A program made the translations under genes and the position numbers. Below, piece after piece: positions 45,875 through 55,510 of a stretch of 64,000 nt of DNA; position 1 is the stretch's first letter; every line of letters starts with the position of its first letter. The notes under the pieces were generated by a model. That model searched no databases, was not told the DNA's origin, and saw nothing but the letters and a program-made list of their open reading frames with translations. The stretch comes from Massilia oculi (GTDB taxonomy: Bacteria > Pseudomonadota > Gammaproteobacteria > Burkholderiales > Burkholderiaceae_D): NCBI RefSeq assembly GCF_003143515.1, contig NZ_CP029343.1, positions 4,464,001 through 4,528,000 on the forward strand, given 5' to 3'.

Positions 45875-47587
45875 ATGACCCGACACGACCCCACCCTCAT
45901 GCACCGCGGCCTGCTCGCCGTGCGCCGTAATACCATCCGACGCCTCCTGAGCGCCGTGTTCGGCATCGCGCAGCTGCGCGAAGGCCAGCAGCGCGTGATC
46001 GACAGCGTACTCGACGGCAAGGACACCCTGGCCATCATGCCCACCGGCGGCGGAAAGTCGCTGTGCTACCAGATCCCGGCCAAGATGCTGGAGGGGATCA
46101 CGGTCGTCGTTTCTCCGCTCATCTCGCTCATGAAGGACCAGCTCGAGAAGCTGGAAGAGATCGGCATCCGATCGGTCCAGGTCAACAGCAGCCTGTCGTC
46201 CGACGAAGAACACGCCGCGCTCGAGGCGATCGCCACCGAGTCCTGCGAAATCGTGTTCTGCACCCCGGAACGCCTGGTCTCGCCCGAATTCATCGCCGTG
46301 CTGCGCCAGGTCACGCTCGACATCGTCGTGATCGACGAGGCGCACTGCATCTCGCAATGGGGACACGACTTCCGCCCGGCCTATATCGGCCTGGCCGCCG
46401 CGATCGAAGCGATCGGCCGCCCGCCGGTGCTGGCGCTCACGGCCACCGCCACCGACGAGGTAATCGCCGACATCGGCAAGCAGCTGGGCCGCAAGCTGAA
46501 TGTGATCAATACCGGCATCTACCGGCCCAACCTGCATTACCGCGTGCGGCAGGTCACCAGCCCCAGGGAGAAATACCGGGAGGCGTTGCGCCTGGTGCAG
46601 GAAACACAAGGCGTCGGCATCGTGTACGCCGCCACCGTCAAGGTGGCCGAGGAGATGCTGGCCGTGCTTGAGGAGGCCGGCGAGTCGGTCACGCTCTATC
46701 ACGGCAAGCTGTCGGCGGCCGAGCGAAAAATGAACCAGGACCTGTTCATGGAAGGCGAGCGCCGCGTGATGGTGGCGACCAATGCCTTCGGCATGGGCAT
46801 CGACAAGAGCGATACACGCTTCGTGATCCACCTGCAGATCCCGGCCAATCTCGAATCCTATTACCAGGAATCGGGTCGCGCCGGACGTGATGGACTCGAT
46901 GCCGAATGCACCTTGCTGTTCCTGCAGGACGACAAGCGCCTGCAGCAGTTCTTCCTGATGAAGCATTATCCGGATGCCGAGGAACTGCAACTGGTGCACG
47001 CCAGCGTGCGCAGCCTGGGCGGCGAGGGGCCGGTGGCGCTCAAGCGCCTCGATGCGGCGCTGGAAGACGTCGCCGATTCGAATATCAAGGTCTGCCTCAA
47101 GTTGCTCAAGGACGCCAAGCTGCTGCGCCAGAACCGCAAGCTGGAGTACATCCCCAGTGCAACCGAGCCGCGGCCCGGCGTATTCGCGCGCCTGGCCCAG
47201 GTGTACGTGCAGAAGCAGGAACACGACAAGGAAGCCCTGAACCAGATGGTCGGCTACGCCGTCAGCGGCTTTTGCCGCTGGAAGCTGCTGCTCGATTACT
47301 TCGGCGACCGGGCGCCTGGATTTGAACACTGCTGCAAGTGCGACAACTGCCTGAATCCTCCGGCGCTGAGCCTGTCCGAAGACATCGTGATCCGCGACGA
47401 CGAATTCGACCGCGAGCCGCTGGAGGAAGCGACAAAGCCGAAGTTCGAGGCAGGCGCGCGCGCCAGGTCGGCCAGGTATGGCGAAGGGGTGGTGGTCGCC
47501 ATCGCCGGCGATCAGGTGACGGTCGACTTCCCGGATGGAGAACGCCGCAGCTTCATGGCCGATTTCCTCGATCAGGTAGCCACGTAA
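45875..47587 (+). CDS. RecQ-family ATP-dependent DNA helicase with Tudor-like tail
   Basis: 570-aa 3'-5' SF2 helicase. Walker A PTGGGKS (residues 56-62), VIDEAHCISQWGHDFRPAY and the helicase-C ESGRAGRDG are RecQ hallmarks. The zinc-binding region CRWKLLLDYFG with CCKCDNC follows. There is no HRDC domain. Instead the C-terminus has ARYGEGVVVAIAGDQVTVDFPDGERRSF, similar in pattern to the Tudor-like tail of UvrD/PcrA. The next gene begins three bases after the stop, making it the first gene of the repair operon. Confidence 0.88.
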   Translation: MTRHDPTLMHRGLLAVRRNTIRRLLSAVFGIAQLREGQQRVIDSVLDGKDTLAIMPTGGGKSLCYQIPAKMLEGITVVVSPLISLMKDQLEKLEEIGIRSVQVNSSLSSDEEHAALEAIATESCEIVFCTPERLVSPEFIAVLRQVTLDIVVIDEAHCISQWGHDFRPAYIGLAAAIEAIGRPPVLALTATATDEVIADIGKQLGRKLNVINTGIYRPNLHYRVRQVTSPREKYREALRLVQETQGVGIVYAATVKVAEEMLAVLEEAGESVTLYHGKLSAAERKMNQDLFMEGERRVMVATNAFGMGIDKSDTRFVIHLQIPANLESYYQESGRAGRDGLDAECTLLFLQDDKRLQQFFLMKHYPDAEELQLVHASVRSLGGEGPVALKRLDAALEDVADSNIKVCLKLLKDAKLLRQNRKLEYIPSATEPRPGVFARLAQVYVQKQEHDKEALNQMVGYAVSGFCRWKLLLDYFGDRAPGFEHCCKCDNCLNPPALSLSEDIVIRDDEFDREPLEEATKPKFEAGARARSARYGEGVVVAIAGDQVTVDFPDGERRSFMADFLDQVAT

Positions 47588-47590
47588 AGG

Positions 47591-48628
47591 ATGCCGATGG
47601 GAGACATGGTCGTCGTCCGCAAGGAGGGGCTGTACTGCGTGCCGGGGGATTTCTACATCGACCCGTGGCGGCCGGTGGCGCGCGCCGTCATCACGCATGC
47701 CCACGGCGACCACGCGCGCGTCGGCCACGGCCACTATCTGGCGGCGGCGCCCGGCATCGGCGTGCTCAAGTCGCGCCTGGGCGATATCTCGGTCGATGCG
47801 CTCCAGTATGGCGAAAAGGTCACCCACAACGGCGTGACGATCTCACTGCACCCGGCCGGCCATGTCCTCGGCTCGGCCCAGGTGCGCATGGAATGCGGCG
47901 GCGAAGTCTGGGTAGCGTCGGGCGACTACAAGGTCGAACCGGACAAGACCTGCGCGCCGTTCGAGCCGGTGCGCTGCGACACCTTCATCACCGAATCGAC
48001 GTTCGGCCTGCCGATCTACCGCTGGCAGCCGGAAGCCCAGTTGATGGAAGAGATCAACACCTGGTGGCGCAAGAATGCCGAGGAAGGACGCTGCAGCGTG
48101 GTGTTCGCCTATTCCTTCGGCAAGGCGCAGCGCATCCTGGCCGGGCTCGATCCATCGATTGGTCCCATCGTCTGCCATGGCTCGGTCGAGCCGCTGAACC
48201 GCGCCTACCGGGCGGAAGGCGTCGACATCCCGCCAACGGTCCTGGTCACCGATATCGAGAAGGCGGCCTTGCGCCGCGCGCTGGTGGTGGCGCCGCCGTC
48301 CGCCAGCGGCTCGCCCTGGATGAAGCGCTTCGGCGACTACAGCGACTCGTTCGCCAGCGGCTGGATGCTGCTGCGCGGCGCGCGGCGCCGGCGCGGCGTC
48401 GACCGCGGCTTCGTGCTGTCCGACCACGCGGACTGGCCCGGCCTGATGAGCGCCATCAAGTCGACGGAGGCGGAACGGGTCATCGTCACCCACGGCTCGA
48501 TCACGATCCTGGTGCGCTGGCTGTGCCAGAACGGGCTGGATGCGTCGGGCTTCGACACCGAGTATGGGGACGAAGAGGAGGACGAGGCGCCGGCAGCGGA
48601 CGCCGCGGCTGGAGCGGCCAATGCGTGA
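47591..48628 (+). CDS. Ligase-associated DNA exonuclease (metallo-beta-lactamase fold)
   Basis: 345-aa nuclease of the MBL/beta-CASP type found in the Lhr-ligase clusters. Metal motif THAHGDHARVGHG (HxHxDH), HPAGHVLGSAQV and GDYKVEPD supply metal ligands. The C-terminal KMK-like part has SDHADWPGLMSAIKSTEAERV and VTHGS. By family knowledge, the Pseudomonas putida relative is a DNA exonuclease. Overlaps the ligase start by eight bases. Confidence 0.9.
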   Translation: MPMGDMVVVRKEGLYCVPGDFYIDPWRPVARAVITHAHGDHARVGHGHYLAAAPGIGVLKSRLGDISVDALQYGEKVTHNGVTISLHPAGHVLGSAQVRMECGGEVWVASGDYKVEPDKTCAPFEPVRCDTFITESTFGLPIYRWQPEAQLMEEINTWWRKNAEEGRCSVVFAYSFGKAQRILAGLDPSIGPIVCHGSVEPLNRAYRAEGVDIPPTVLVTDIEKAALRRALVVAPPSASGSPWMKRFGDYSDSFASGWMLLRGARRRRGVDRGFVLSDHADWPGLMSAIKSTEAERVIVTHGSITILVRWLCQNGLDASGFDTEYGDEEEDEAPAADAAAGAANA

Positions 48629-50255
48629 ATTCGCGCGCCTGTACGCCGACCTCGACGAAACCACGTCGACCACCCGCAAGCTCGACGCGCTGCAGGGTTA
48701 CTTCGCCAATGCCGCGCCCGAGAACGCCGCCTGGGCTGTGTACTTCCTGGCTGGCGGCAAGCCGCGCCAGGCGGTGCCGACCAAGCTGCTGCGCCAGTTC
48801 GCCATCGAATACGCGGGCCTGGACGAATGGCTGTTCGACGAGTCCTATCACGCGGTGGGCGACTTCGCCGAGACCATCGCCCACATCCTGCCGCCGCCTG
48901 CCGAACGTTCGGACGTCGGCCTGGCCGAATGGATGGAGCAGCGCATCGGTCCCCTGCGCGGCGCCGATCCTGGCCGCATCCGCGAGGCGTTGTTCGTCTA
49001 CTGGAACGAGCTGGATTGGCGCGAGCGCTTCCTGCTGGTGAAACTGATCGGCGGGGGCTTCCGGGTCGGGGTATCGAAGCTCCTGGTGACGCGCGCGCTG
49101 GCGGCGATCGCGGCGGTCGACAGCAAGCTCGTTGCCCAGCGCCTGATGGGCTGGACCGACGGCCGCGTGAAACCGACGGCCAGCGGCTTTCTGCAACTGA
49201 TCGCCGAGCAGTCCGACGAGGAGCACAAGCTGCGCGGCGGCCAGCCATATCCCTTCTTCCTGTCACACCAACTGAATGGCGACCCGGCGAGCCTGGGCGA
49301 ACTGGACGACTGGCTGGTCGAATGGAAGTACGACGGCATCCGCGCGCAACTGGTGCGGCGCGACGGCCAGAGCTTTTTGTGGTCGCGCGGCGAGGACCTG
49401 ATCACCGAACGCTTTCCCGAGCTGGCGGCGGCGCGCCTGCCCGACGGGATGGTGCTCGACGGCGAGGTGCTGATCTGGCAGCCGGATTCCGACCTGCCTT
49501 CTCCTTTCGCCGATCTGCAGAAGCGCATCGGCCGCAAGACCCTGTCCGCCAGGCTGCTGGGCGAACTGCCGGCCGTATTGTGCTGCTACGACCTGCTGGA
49601 GCTTGACGGCGTCGACCTGCGCGGCTTGCCGCAGCATGAGCGGCGCGCGCTGCTCGAAGTGGAGATCGAGAAGCTCGACCAGCCGCAGCTGCGCCTGTCG
49701 CCGCTGGTCCACGCCGACAGCTGGGAAGCGCTGGCGACCCTGCGCGCCGGCTCGCGCGCCCGCGGCGTGGAGGGCATGATGCTCAAGAGCCGCACCGCCC
49801 ACTACGGCGTCGGCCGCACCAAGGACGTCGGCACCTGGTGGAAGTGGAAGATCGACCCTTACGCCATCGACGCCGTGCTGCTGTACGCCCAGCCGGGCAG
49901 CGGCCGGCGCGCCTCGCTCTACACCGACTACACTTTCGCCGTATGGGATGGCGAAGGCGCCGAGCGCAGGCTGGTGCCGTTCGCGAAAGCCTATTCGGGC
50001 CTGACCGACGCCGAGATCGCCCAGGTCGACAACGCCATCCGGCGCACGACCATCGAGAAATTCGGGCCGGTGCGTTCGGTCAAGCCGACCATGGTGTTCG
50101 AGATCGGATTCGAGGGCATCGCGCTGTCGCCGCGCCACAAGGCGGGGATCGCGGTGCGCTTTCCGCGCATCCTGCGCCGGCGTCTCGATAAGCCGGTGGA
50201 CGAAGCGGACACGCTCGATACGCTCAAGGGCTTGCTGGAGGCGGCCACCGCATGA
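48621..50255 (+). CDS. ATP-dependent DNA ligase of the Lhr cluster
   Basis: 544 aa. The N-terminal ligase domain (1-200) precedes the nucleotidyltransferase core, with the adenylated Lys236 in EWKYDGIRAQLVRRDG and motif EGMMLKS, then the OB-fold with WKWKIDPYAIDAVLLYA. ATG 48621 lies eight bases inside the exonuclease gene and is preceded by GGAG. It belongs to the bacterial ligase group found with the DEXH helicase, not to LigD (no polymerase or phosphoesterase domains). ATGA overlap with the helicase gene. Confidence 0.92.
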   Translation: MREFARLYADLDETTSTTRKLDALQGYFANAAPENAAWAVYFLAGGKPRQAVPTKLLRQFAIEYAGLDEWLFDESYHAVGDFAETIAHILPPPAERSDVGLAEWMEQRIGPLRGADPGRIREALFVYWNELDWRERFLLVKLIGGGFRVGVSKLLVTRALAAIAAVDSKLVAQRLMGWTDGRVKPTASGFLQLIAEQSDEEHKLRGGQPYPFFLSHQLNGDPASLGELDDWLVEWKYDGIRAQLVRRDGQSFLWSRGEDLITERFPELAAARLPDGMVLDGEVLIWQPDSDLPSPFADLQKRIGRKTLSARLLGELPAVLCCYDLLELDGVDLRGLPQHERRALLEVEIEKLDQPQLRLSPLVHADSWEALATLRAGSRARGVEGMMLKSRTAHYGVGRTKDVGTWWKWKIDPYAIDAVLLYAQPGSGRRASLYTDYTFAVWDGEGAERRLVPFAKAYSGLTDAEIAQVDNAIRRTTIEKFGPVRSVKPTMVFEIGFEGIALSPRHKAGIAVRFPRILRRRLDKPVDEADTLDTLKGLLEAATA

Positions 50256-52710
50256 GTCGCAACGAGGTAGCCCAACGCTTGAGCGAGTGGTACGAGACGC
50301 GCGGCTGGACCGCGTTCCCGTTCCAGCGCGCCGTATGGAAGGCAGCGCTCAAGGGTGAATCCGGCCTGCTGCACGCGAACACCGGCGCCGGCAAGACCTT
50401 CGCCGTCTGGTTCGCAGCGCTGCAACGCGCGGGGCTCGACAAGGGCCGCGCCAAGGCGGGCTTGCGCGTGCTGTGGATCACGCCGATGCGCGCCCTGGCT
50501 GCCGACACCCAGCGCGCACTGGAAGATTCCGCCGCCGAGCTGCTGCCCGAATGGCGCATCGGTGCGCGCACCGGCGACACCAAGCCGGCCGAGCGGGCGC
50601 GCCAGACGCGCAGCATGCCGGCCGCACTGGTGACGACGCCCGAAAGCCTGACGCTCATGATCAGCAATGCCGCCGCCCATGAACAGTTTCGCCACCTCGA
50701 CATGATCATCGTCGATGAGTGGCATGAACTGATGGGCAGCAAGCGCGGCGTGCAGGTGCAGCTGGCGTTGGCCAGGTTGCGGCGCTGGCGTCCCGAACTG
50801 CTGGTATGGGGCGTGTCGGCCACGATGGGCAATCTCGACCTGGCGCGGCAGGTGCTGCTGGGTAGCGATTCCGGTGTCCTGGTCGAAGGCGATACGCGTA
50901 AGAAAATCGTGGTCGACAGCCTGATCCCCGCGAACGTTTCGCGCTTCCCCTGGGGGGCCACCTGGGCTTGCAGATGCTGCAGCCGGTGATCCATGAAATC
51001 GAGGGGCACGAGGCGACCCTGGTGTTCACCAATACCCGCTCGCAGGCCGAGATCTGGTACCAGAACATCCTGGAGGCGCGGCCCGACTGGGCCGGCGTGA
51101 TCGCGCTGCACCACGGCTCGCTCGACCGCGAGGTGCGCGAGTGGGTCGAGCTGGGCCTCAAGAACGGCATATTAAAGGCGGTGATCTGCACCGCCAGCCT
51201 CGATCTTGGCGTGGACTTCCTGCCGGTCGAGCGCGTGCTGCAGATCGGCAGCGCCAAGGGCGTGGCGCGCCTGCTGCAGCGCGCCGGCCGCAGCGGCCAT
51301 GCGCCGGGCCGTGTCTCGCGGGTGACCCTGGTGCCGACCAACAGCCTCGAGCTGCTCGAAGCGGCCGGCGCCAAGAAGGCGGTGGCGGCGCGCCGCATCG
51401 AAGGCCGCTACGTGCCGAACAAGCCGTTCGACGTGCTGGTGCAGCACCTGGTGACGGTGGCGCTGGGCGGCGGCTTTCGCTCCGCGGAGTTGTATGAAGA
51501 GGTGCGCCAGGCCTGGTCCTACCGCCACCTGACCGAGGAAGAATGGCAGTGGGCGCTCGACTTCGTCGCGCGCGGCGGCCAGAGCCTGACCGTGTATCCC
51601 GAATACCGGCGCGTGCTGCCGGACGACGAGGGCGTCTACCGCGTGCCCGACAGCGCCATCGGCCGCCGCCATCGGATGGGTATCGGCACCATCATGTCGG
51701 ACGCCACGATCCAGGTGAAATTCATGACTGGCGGCCGGATCGGTAGCGTGGAGGAATCCTTCATCTCGCGCCTGAAGCCCGGGGACCGCTTCCTGTTCGG
51801 CGGGCGCATCCTGGAATTCGTGCGCGTGCACGAGCTGACCGCCTTCGTGAAGCGCGCCAGCGGCACCCGCGGCGCGATCGCGCGCTGGCAGGGCGCCAAG
51901 ATGCCGATGTCGAACGAGCTGGCCCACGCCGCGCTGGAAGAGCTGCGCCTGGCCGACGGGGGCGTGTTCGACGGCCCCGAGATGCGCGCCATCGAGCCGC
52001 TGATCGAGATCCAGCAGCGCTGGTCGGCGCTGCCGACGAGCGAGGTACTGGTGCTCGAGTCGATGAAGAGCCGTGAGGGTTATCACCTGTTCGTGTATCC
52101 GTTTGCGGGCCGCTCGGTGCACATGGGCTTGGCGTCGCTGATCGCTTTTCGCGTCGGCCGGGTGCAGCCGATCACGTTTTCGATCGCCATCAACGACTAC
52201 GGTTTCGAGCTGATGGCACCCGAGCCCGTCGACTGGGCGCGCATGTTCGACGCGCCGACCGGCGCCGGCGTGGACCTGTTCGACACGGCGCGCCTGCTGG
52301 AAGACGTGGTCGACAGCCTGAACGCGACCCAGCTGTCGCAGCAGCGTTTCCGCGAAGTGGCGCGCATCGCCGGCCTGGTGTTCTCGGGCTACCCGGGCCA
52401 GCCGAAGTCGAACCGCCAGCTGCAGGCCTCGTCGTCGCTGTTCTTCGAGGTGTTTCGCAAGCACGATGCCGGCAACCTGCTGCTCACCCAGGCCGAGCGC
52501 GAGGTGATGGAGCAGGAGCTCGAGCTGACCCGTCTGCGCGACACGCTCACCGAGCTGCACGCGCGCAGGATCGCCTATTGCGAAGTGAAACGTGCGACGC
52601 CGTTCGGGTTTGCGCTGATGGTCGAACGCTTCCGTGAAAAGGTCAGCACCGAGAAACTCAACGACCGCGTGGCGCGCATGCTGCGCGAACTCGAGAAGGC
52701 GGCGGCGTGA
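50252..52710 (+). pseudogene. Ligase-associated Lhr-type DEXH helicase, interrupted by a frameshift
   Basis: The helicase is read in two frames. 50252-50989 encodes the N-terminal RecA half with Walker A ANTGAGKTFAV (residues 42-52) and VDEWHEL, and ends wrongly with [10 protein letters not shown]. 50968-52710 encodes helicase-C ([25 protein letters not shown]), winged helix and the Lhr-core domain. Adding one G to the G run at 50952-50957 restores [15 protein letters not shown] and a single frame of about 819 residues, the usual length. The rest of both frames is undamaged. It is either a recent inactivating mutation or a sequencing error. Confidence 0.88.
50952..50957 (+). other. Site of the frameshift: run of six G
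   Basis: TGG followed by GGG GCC gives the shifted reading W-G-A-T-W; seven G would give W-G-G-H-L. Homopolymer runs are error-prone both in replication and in some sequencing chemistries. Confidence 0.8.
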
Positions 52711-53357
52711 GCGGCGTCATGGTGGAGGTGGCCGGCGAATCGCTCCTGCTGCTGCCGGAAAAGGCCATCCATTGGCCGCGCGAACGGATGCTGATCATCG
52801 CCGACATCCACTTCGGCAAGGCGGCCGCCTTCCGCGCACTGGGCGTGCCGGTACCGCGCGGCACGACCTCGGAAAACCTGGCCGGCCTGGACGCCCTGGT
52901 GGCGGCGCACGGCGCGCGCCAGGTGGTGTTCCTGGGAGACTTCCTGCATGCGCGCGCCGCCCACGCCAGCTCGACCCAGCTGGCGATGCTGGCCTGGCGC
53001 CAGCGTCATCCCGACCTGGCCTTGACGCTGGTGCGCGGCAACCACGACCTGCACGCGGGCGACCCGGCGGCGGCGCTGGGGATGACGCTGGTGGACGAGC
53101 CGCATGCGATCGGACCATTTGCCTTTTGCCACCATCCAGGTGTCGACGCGCCAGGCTATGGCCTGGCCGGCCATGTGCACCCGGTCTATGTGCTGGCGAC
53201 GCGCTTCGATGCGCTGCGCCTGCCTTGCTTCGTCGTCGGCGAGCAGGGATTGATCCTGCCATCCTTCGGTGCGTTTACCGGCGGCCATGCGGTCAAGCCC
53301 GGGCCGGGCGATCACATCTACGTCACCTCGGGCGACGCCGTCCACGCCATCCGTTAG
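52707..53357 (+). CDS. pdeM: Ligase-associated DNA damage response endonuclease PdeM
   Basis: 216-aa binuclear metallophosphoesterase. Motifs [12 protein letters not shown] (DxH), [11 protein letters not shown] (GD), LVRGNHD and GHVHPVY (GHxH) are all present. GTG at 52707 overlaps the helicase stop as GTGA; an ATG at 52719 is the alternative. By family knowledge, the P. putida relative MPE is a manganese-dependent DNA endonuclease. Last gene of the five-gene operon. Confidence 0.92.
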   Translation: MSGVMVEVAGESLLLLPEKAIHWPRERMLIIADIHFGKAAAFRALGVPVPRGTTSENLAGLDALVAAHGARQVVFLGDFLHARAAHASSTQLAMLAWRQRHPDLALTLVRGNHDLHAGDPAAALGMTLVDEPHAIGPFAFCHHPGVDAPGYGLAGHVHPVYVLATRFDALRLPCFVVGEQGLILPSFGAFTGGHAVKPGPGDHIYVTSGDAVHAIR

Positions 53358-53476
53358 CGCCCGCCGGCCGTTGGTTCGTAACCGTACGGACCTCGTTTTT
53401 GCACTGGGGTATTGTCTGCTTGGATCGAAGGCGGTGTCTTGCCGTCCGCTTGTTTCTAGAATATTCGGAGATTGCC

Positions 53477-54229
53477 ATGAAAAAACGCATTCTGATGTGT
53501 TCCCTGGTGGTGGCCCTGGCGCCGGCCGGCATGCTGCTGGCGACGAGCAGCACGGCCCTGGCGCAGACCCTGCCGCTCAGCCGCACGGTCACGCCCGCCA
53601 TCGAAGGCTTCCATGTCGAAAAAGTGCAGCGCCTGGAGCAGGGCGCGGCCTTGCACTTCCATGTGTACGGGACCCGGAACGCCACGGTGAACGTGAGCAT
53701 CGAAGGGGCCACCCGCGGCGTCCAGATGCAGGAAACCGACCCCGGCCGCTACAGCGGCAGCTATGTGATCGGCAACCACGACCGCTTCCAGCCAAACAGC
53801 CCGGTGACCGCCGAAATGCGGCTGGGCAGCCAGGTCGCGACCACCGTGCTGCGCGACGGCCTGGTGAGCGGCGCGGCGGCATCGGCGCAGGGGCAGGAGC
53901 CCGTGCGCCAGTTGGCCTCGAAGGACGCCGGCGTCGCCAGCGCGGCCCCGGGCGCCGCCCCGCCGCCGCCGCGCGCGACCGAGCGTCCACGCGTGGCGCG
54001 CTACTGCACCAGTTGTGCGGTGGTCGAAAAGGTCGAGATCGTGCGCGAGGCGACGGGGGGAGCGCGGCCACTGGCCAGCGACGTGCAGGCCGCCCAGCGG
54101 TATCGGGTGACGGTGCGCTTCGATACGACCGAAGCGACCCAGGCGATCGACTATGACAACAACCCCGGATACCGCAAGGGTGATCGGGTACGGGTTAACG
54201 ATGGTGTGTTGTCGCTCGATAAGGAATAA
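53477..54229 (+). CDS. Exported protein with SlyB-like C-terminal domain
   Basis: A 250-aa periplasmic protein. A signal peptide (MKKRILMCSLVVALAPAGML to TALAQ) is followed by a beta-rich region (VEKVQRLEQGAALHFHVYG), a Pro/Ala linker, and a C-terminal part RYCTSCAVVEKVEIVREATGG then YRVTVRFDTTEATQAIDYDNNPGYRKGDRVRV. The C-terminal pattern resembles the domain flanking glycine zippers in SlyB/YcfJ-type lipoproteins, but no glycine zipper and no lipobox are present. SD CGGAG six bases upstream. Function unknown. Confidence 0.75.
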   Translation: MKKRILMCSLVVALAPAGMLLATSSTALAQTLPLSRTVTPAIEGFHVEKVQRLEQGAALHFHVYGTRNATVNVSIEGATRGVQMQETDPGRYSGSYVIGNHDRFQPNSPVTAEMRLGSQVATTVLRDGLVSGAAASAQGQEPVRQLASKDAGVASAAPGAAPPPPRATERPRVARYCTSCAVVEKVEIVREATGGARPLASDVQAAQRYRVTVRFDTTEATQAIDYDNNPGYRKGDRVRVNDGVLSLDKE

Positions 54230-54237
54230 CTGAAATT

Positions 54238-54279
54238 CCAACGACGATGCCCGCTTTCGCACGCGGGCATCGTCGTTGG
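54238..54279. terminator. Perfect 17-bp stem between convergent genes
   Basis: The arms at 54238-54254 and 54263-54279 are exactly complementary around an 8-base loop. There is no T-tract, but position between two converging genes fits a bidirectional terminator. Confidence 0.65.
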
Positions 54280-54295
54280 CGTGATGTCGGAGGCG

Positions 54296-55156
54296 TCAGA
54301 CGGTGGCCAGCACCTGGTCATCGCCAGGCTGATCGAGCTCAGCCTTCTGCTTGGCGCTGGCCTTGGTGCGCGAACGCGACGGCGGCAGGCGGCGCAAGGT
54401 CTTGAGCGCTTCGGCATCCTTGATGCCGATGGTGCGCTGGTCGACGGTGATCAGGCCGATTTCGTTGAAGGCCGACAAGGTGCGGCTGACGGTCTCGAGC
54501 GTGAGGCCGAGGTAGCTGCCGATCTCGTGGCGCGTCATGCGCAGGTTGAACAGCTTGCTGGAATAACCCATCGCGGCGAAGCGGTCGGCCAGCGAGACCA
54601 GGAAGCGGGCCACGCGCGCCTCGGCCGACAGGGCGCCGAGCATGCCGATCATGGTCTGCTCGCGCACCAGCTCGCGGCTCATCACGCCGTACATCATGTT
54701 CTCGAGTTCGCTGTGGACGCGACCCAGCGCGGTCAGTTTCTTGAACGGCAGCAGGATCAGGTCGCAGTCGGACAGCGCCACGGCCTCGGAGGCGTAGTGG
54801 CGGGTGTGGATGCCGTCGACGCCGAGCATATCGCCCTTCATGGGGAAGCTCAGCACCTGTTCGTTGCCGAATTCGTCGATCAGCACCGTCTTGAGGAAGC
54901 CCGAGTTGACGATGTACAGGGTGTCGAAGGCCTGGCCGATCGTGTGCACGCGCTGGCCCGTCTTGAACTGCACGTGTTGGAACAGCAGTTCTTCGGAGCT
55001 CACCGACACGCTGGCCGGAATACGGAGCAGGTCGCACACTTCTTTCAGGTTGGACCAGAGGCGACCCTGGCGCTGGCGTCCCGCTTCCATCGGGGAATGC
55101 AGGGTAGGCTGGGTAACGTTGCGTTGATCTGACGGTGGCTGGGACTGCATGCTCAT
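54296..55156 (-). CDS. Crp/Fnr-family regulator lacking the Fe-S cysteines
   Basis: 286 aa. The cNMP-like beta barrel (YIVNSGFLKTVLIDEFGNEQV), dimer helix and HTH (TRHEIGSYLGLTLETVSRTLSAF) are FNR-like, and the recognition helix keeps E-x-x-S-R, which reads TTGAT-type half-sites. FNR uses three N-terminal cysteines and one central Cys for its 4Fe-4S cluster. Here only Cys41 and Cys131 exist, and the position of the last N-terminal ligand (LCIP in FNR) is LRIP. It is therefore unlikely to sense oxygen through a cluster. The effector is unknown. Confidence 0.88.
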   Translation of the reverse strand: MSMQSQPPSDQRNVTQPTLHSPMEAGRQRQGRLWSNLKEVCDLLRIPASVSVSSEELLFQHVQFKTGQRVHTIGQAFDTLYIVNSGFLKTVLIDEFGNEQVLSFPMKGDMLGVDGIHTRHYASEAVALSDCDLILLPFKKLTALGRVHSELENMMYGVMSRELVREQTMIGMLGALSAEARVARFLVSLADRFAAMGYSSKLFNLRMTRHEIGSYLGLTLETVSRTLSAFNEIGLITVDQRTIGIKDAEALKTLRRLPPSRSRTKASAKQKAELDQPGDDQVLATV

Positions 55157-55510
55157 CTCCGGTAAGGAACTCAGGTTTCACGCGACCCCGGCGGCACGGC
55201 AGCGTGCGGTAGCGCGTCTGCCATGCCATGGTTTTATATGGCTGACGCCGTGACTTGGATCGCAAGCAAGTCGAAACGCTGAATTCAGTATGCCAACACG
55301 AGTCCGGCACGAATATCAGCGTTGCCTGAATATGTAGGTAGGAGAGATGGTGCAGGCGTAAGAATACTCCTACCACCAAGAATGCCGCCCGAATGGCGGA
55401 AGGTGGCAGGACGGAAACAGACGGGGTGTGGCAGCGTGGCGGCGCCAGCCGCGGAAAAGAGAGGTGCGCCGCACGAAAACCACGCGCGGCGGTCAAATGA
55501 AATCAGCGCA
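55157..55510. other. Intergenic region upstream of the Fnr-type gene
   Basis: 354 bases between the regulator start and the end of the NarL-type gene. It must carry the promoter of the regulator. No clear -35/-10 pair, FNR box or hairpin was found. Several GC-rich frames here lack support. Confidence 0.5.

Noticed and set aside
54296..55156. Regulator as a cAMP receptor protein (Crp)
   Set aside because: The HTH recognition helix has the FNR pattern E-x-x-S-R, and the cAMP-binding R-S motif of the Crp pocket is not seen.
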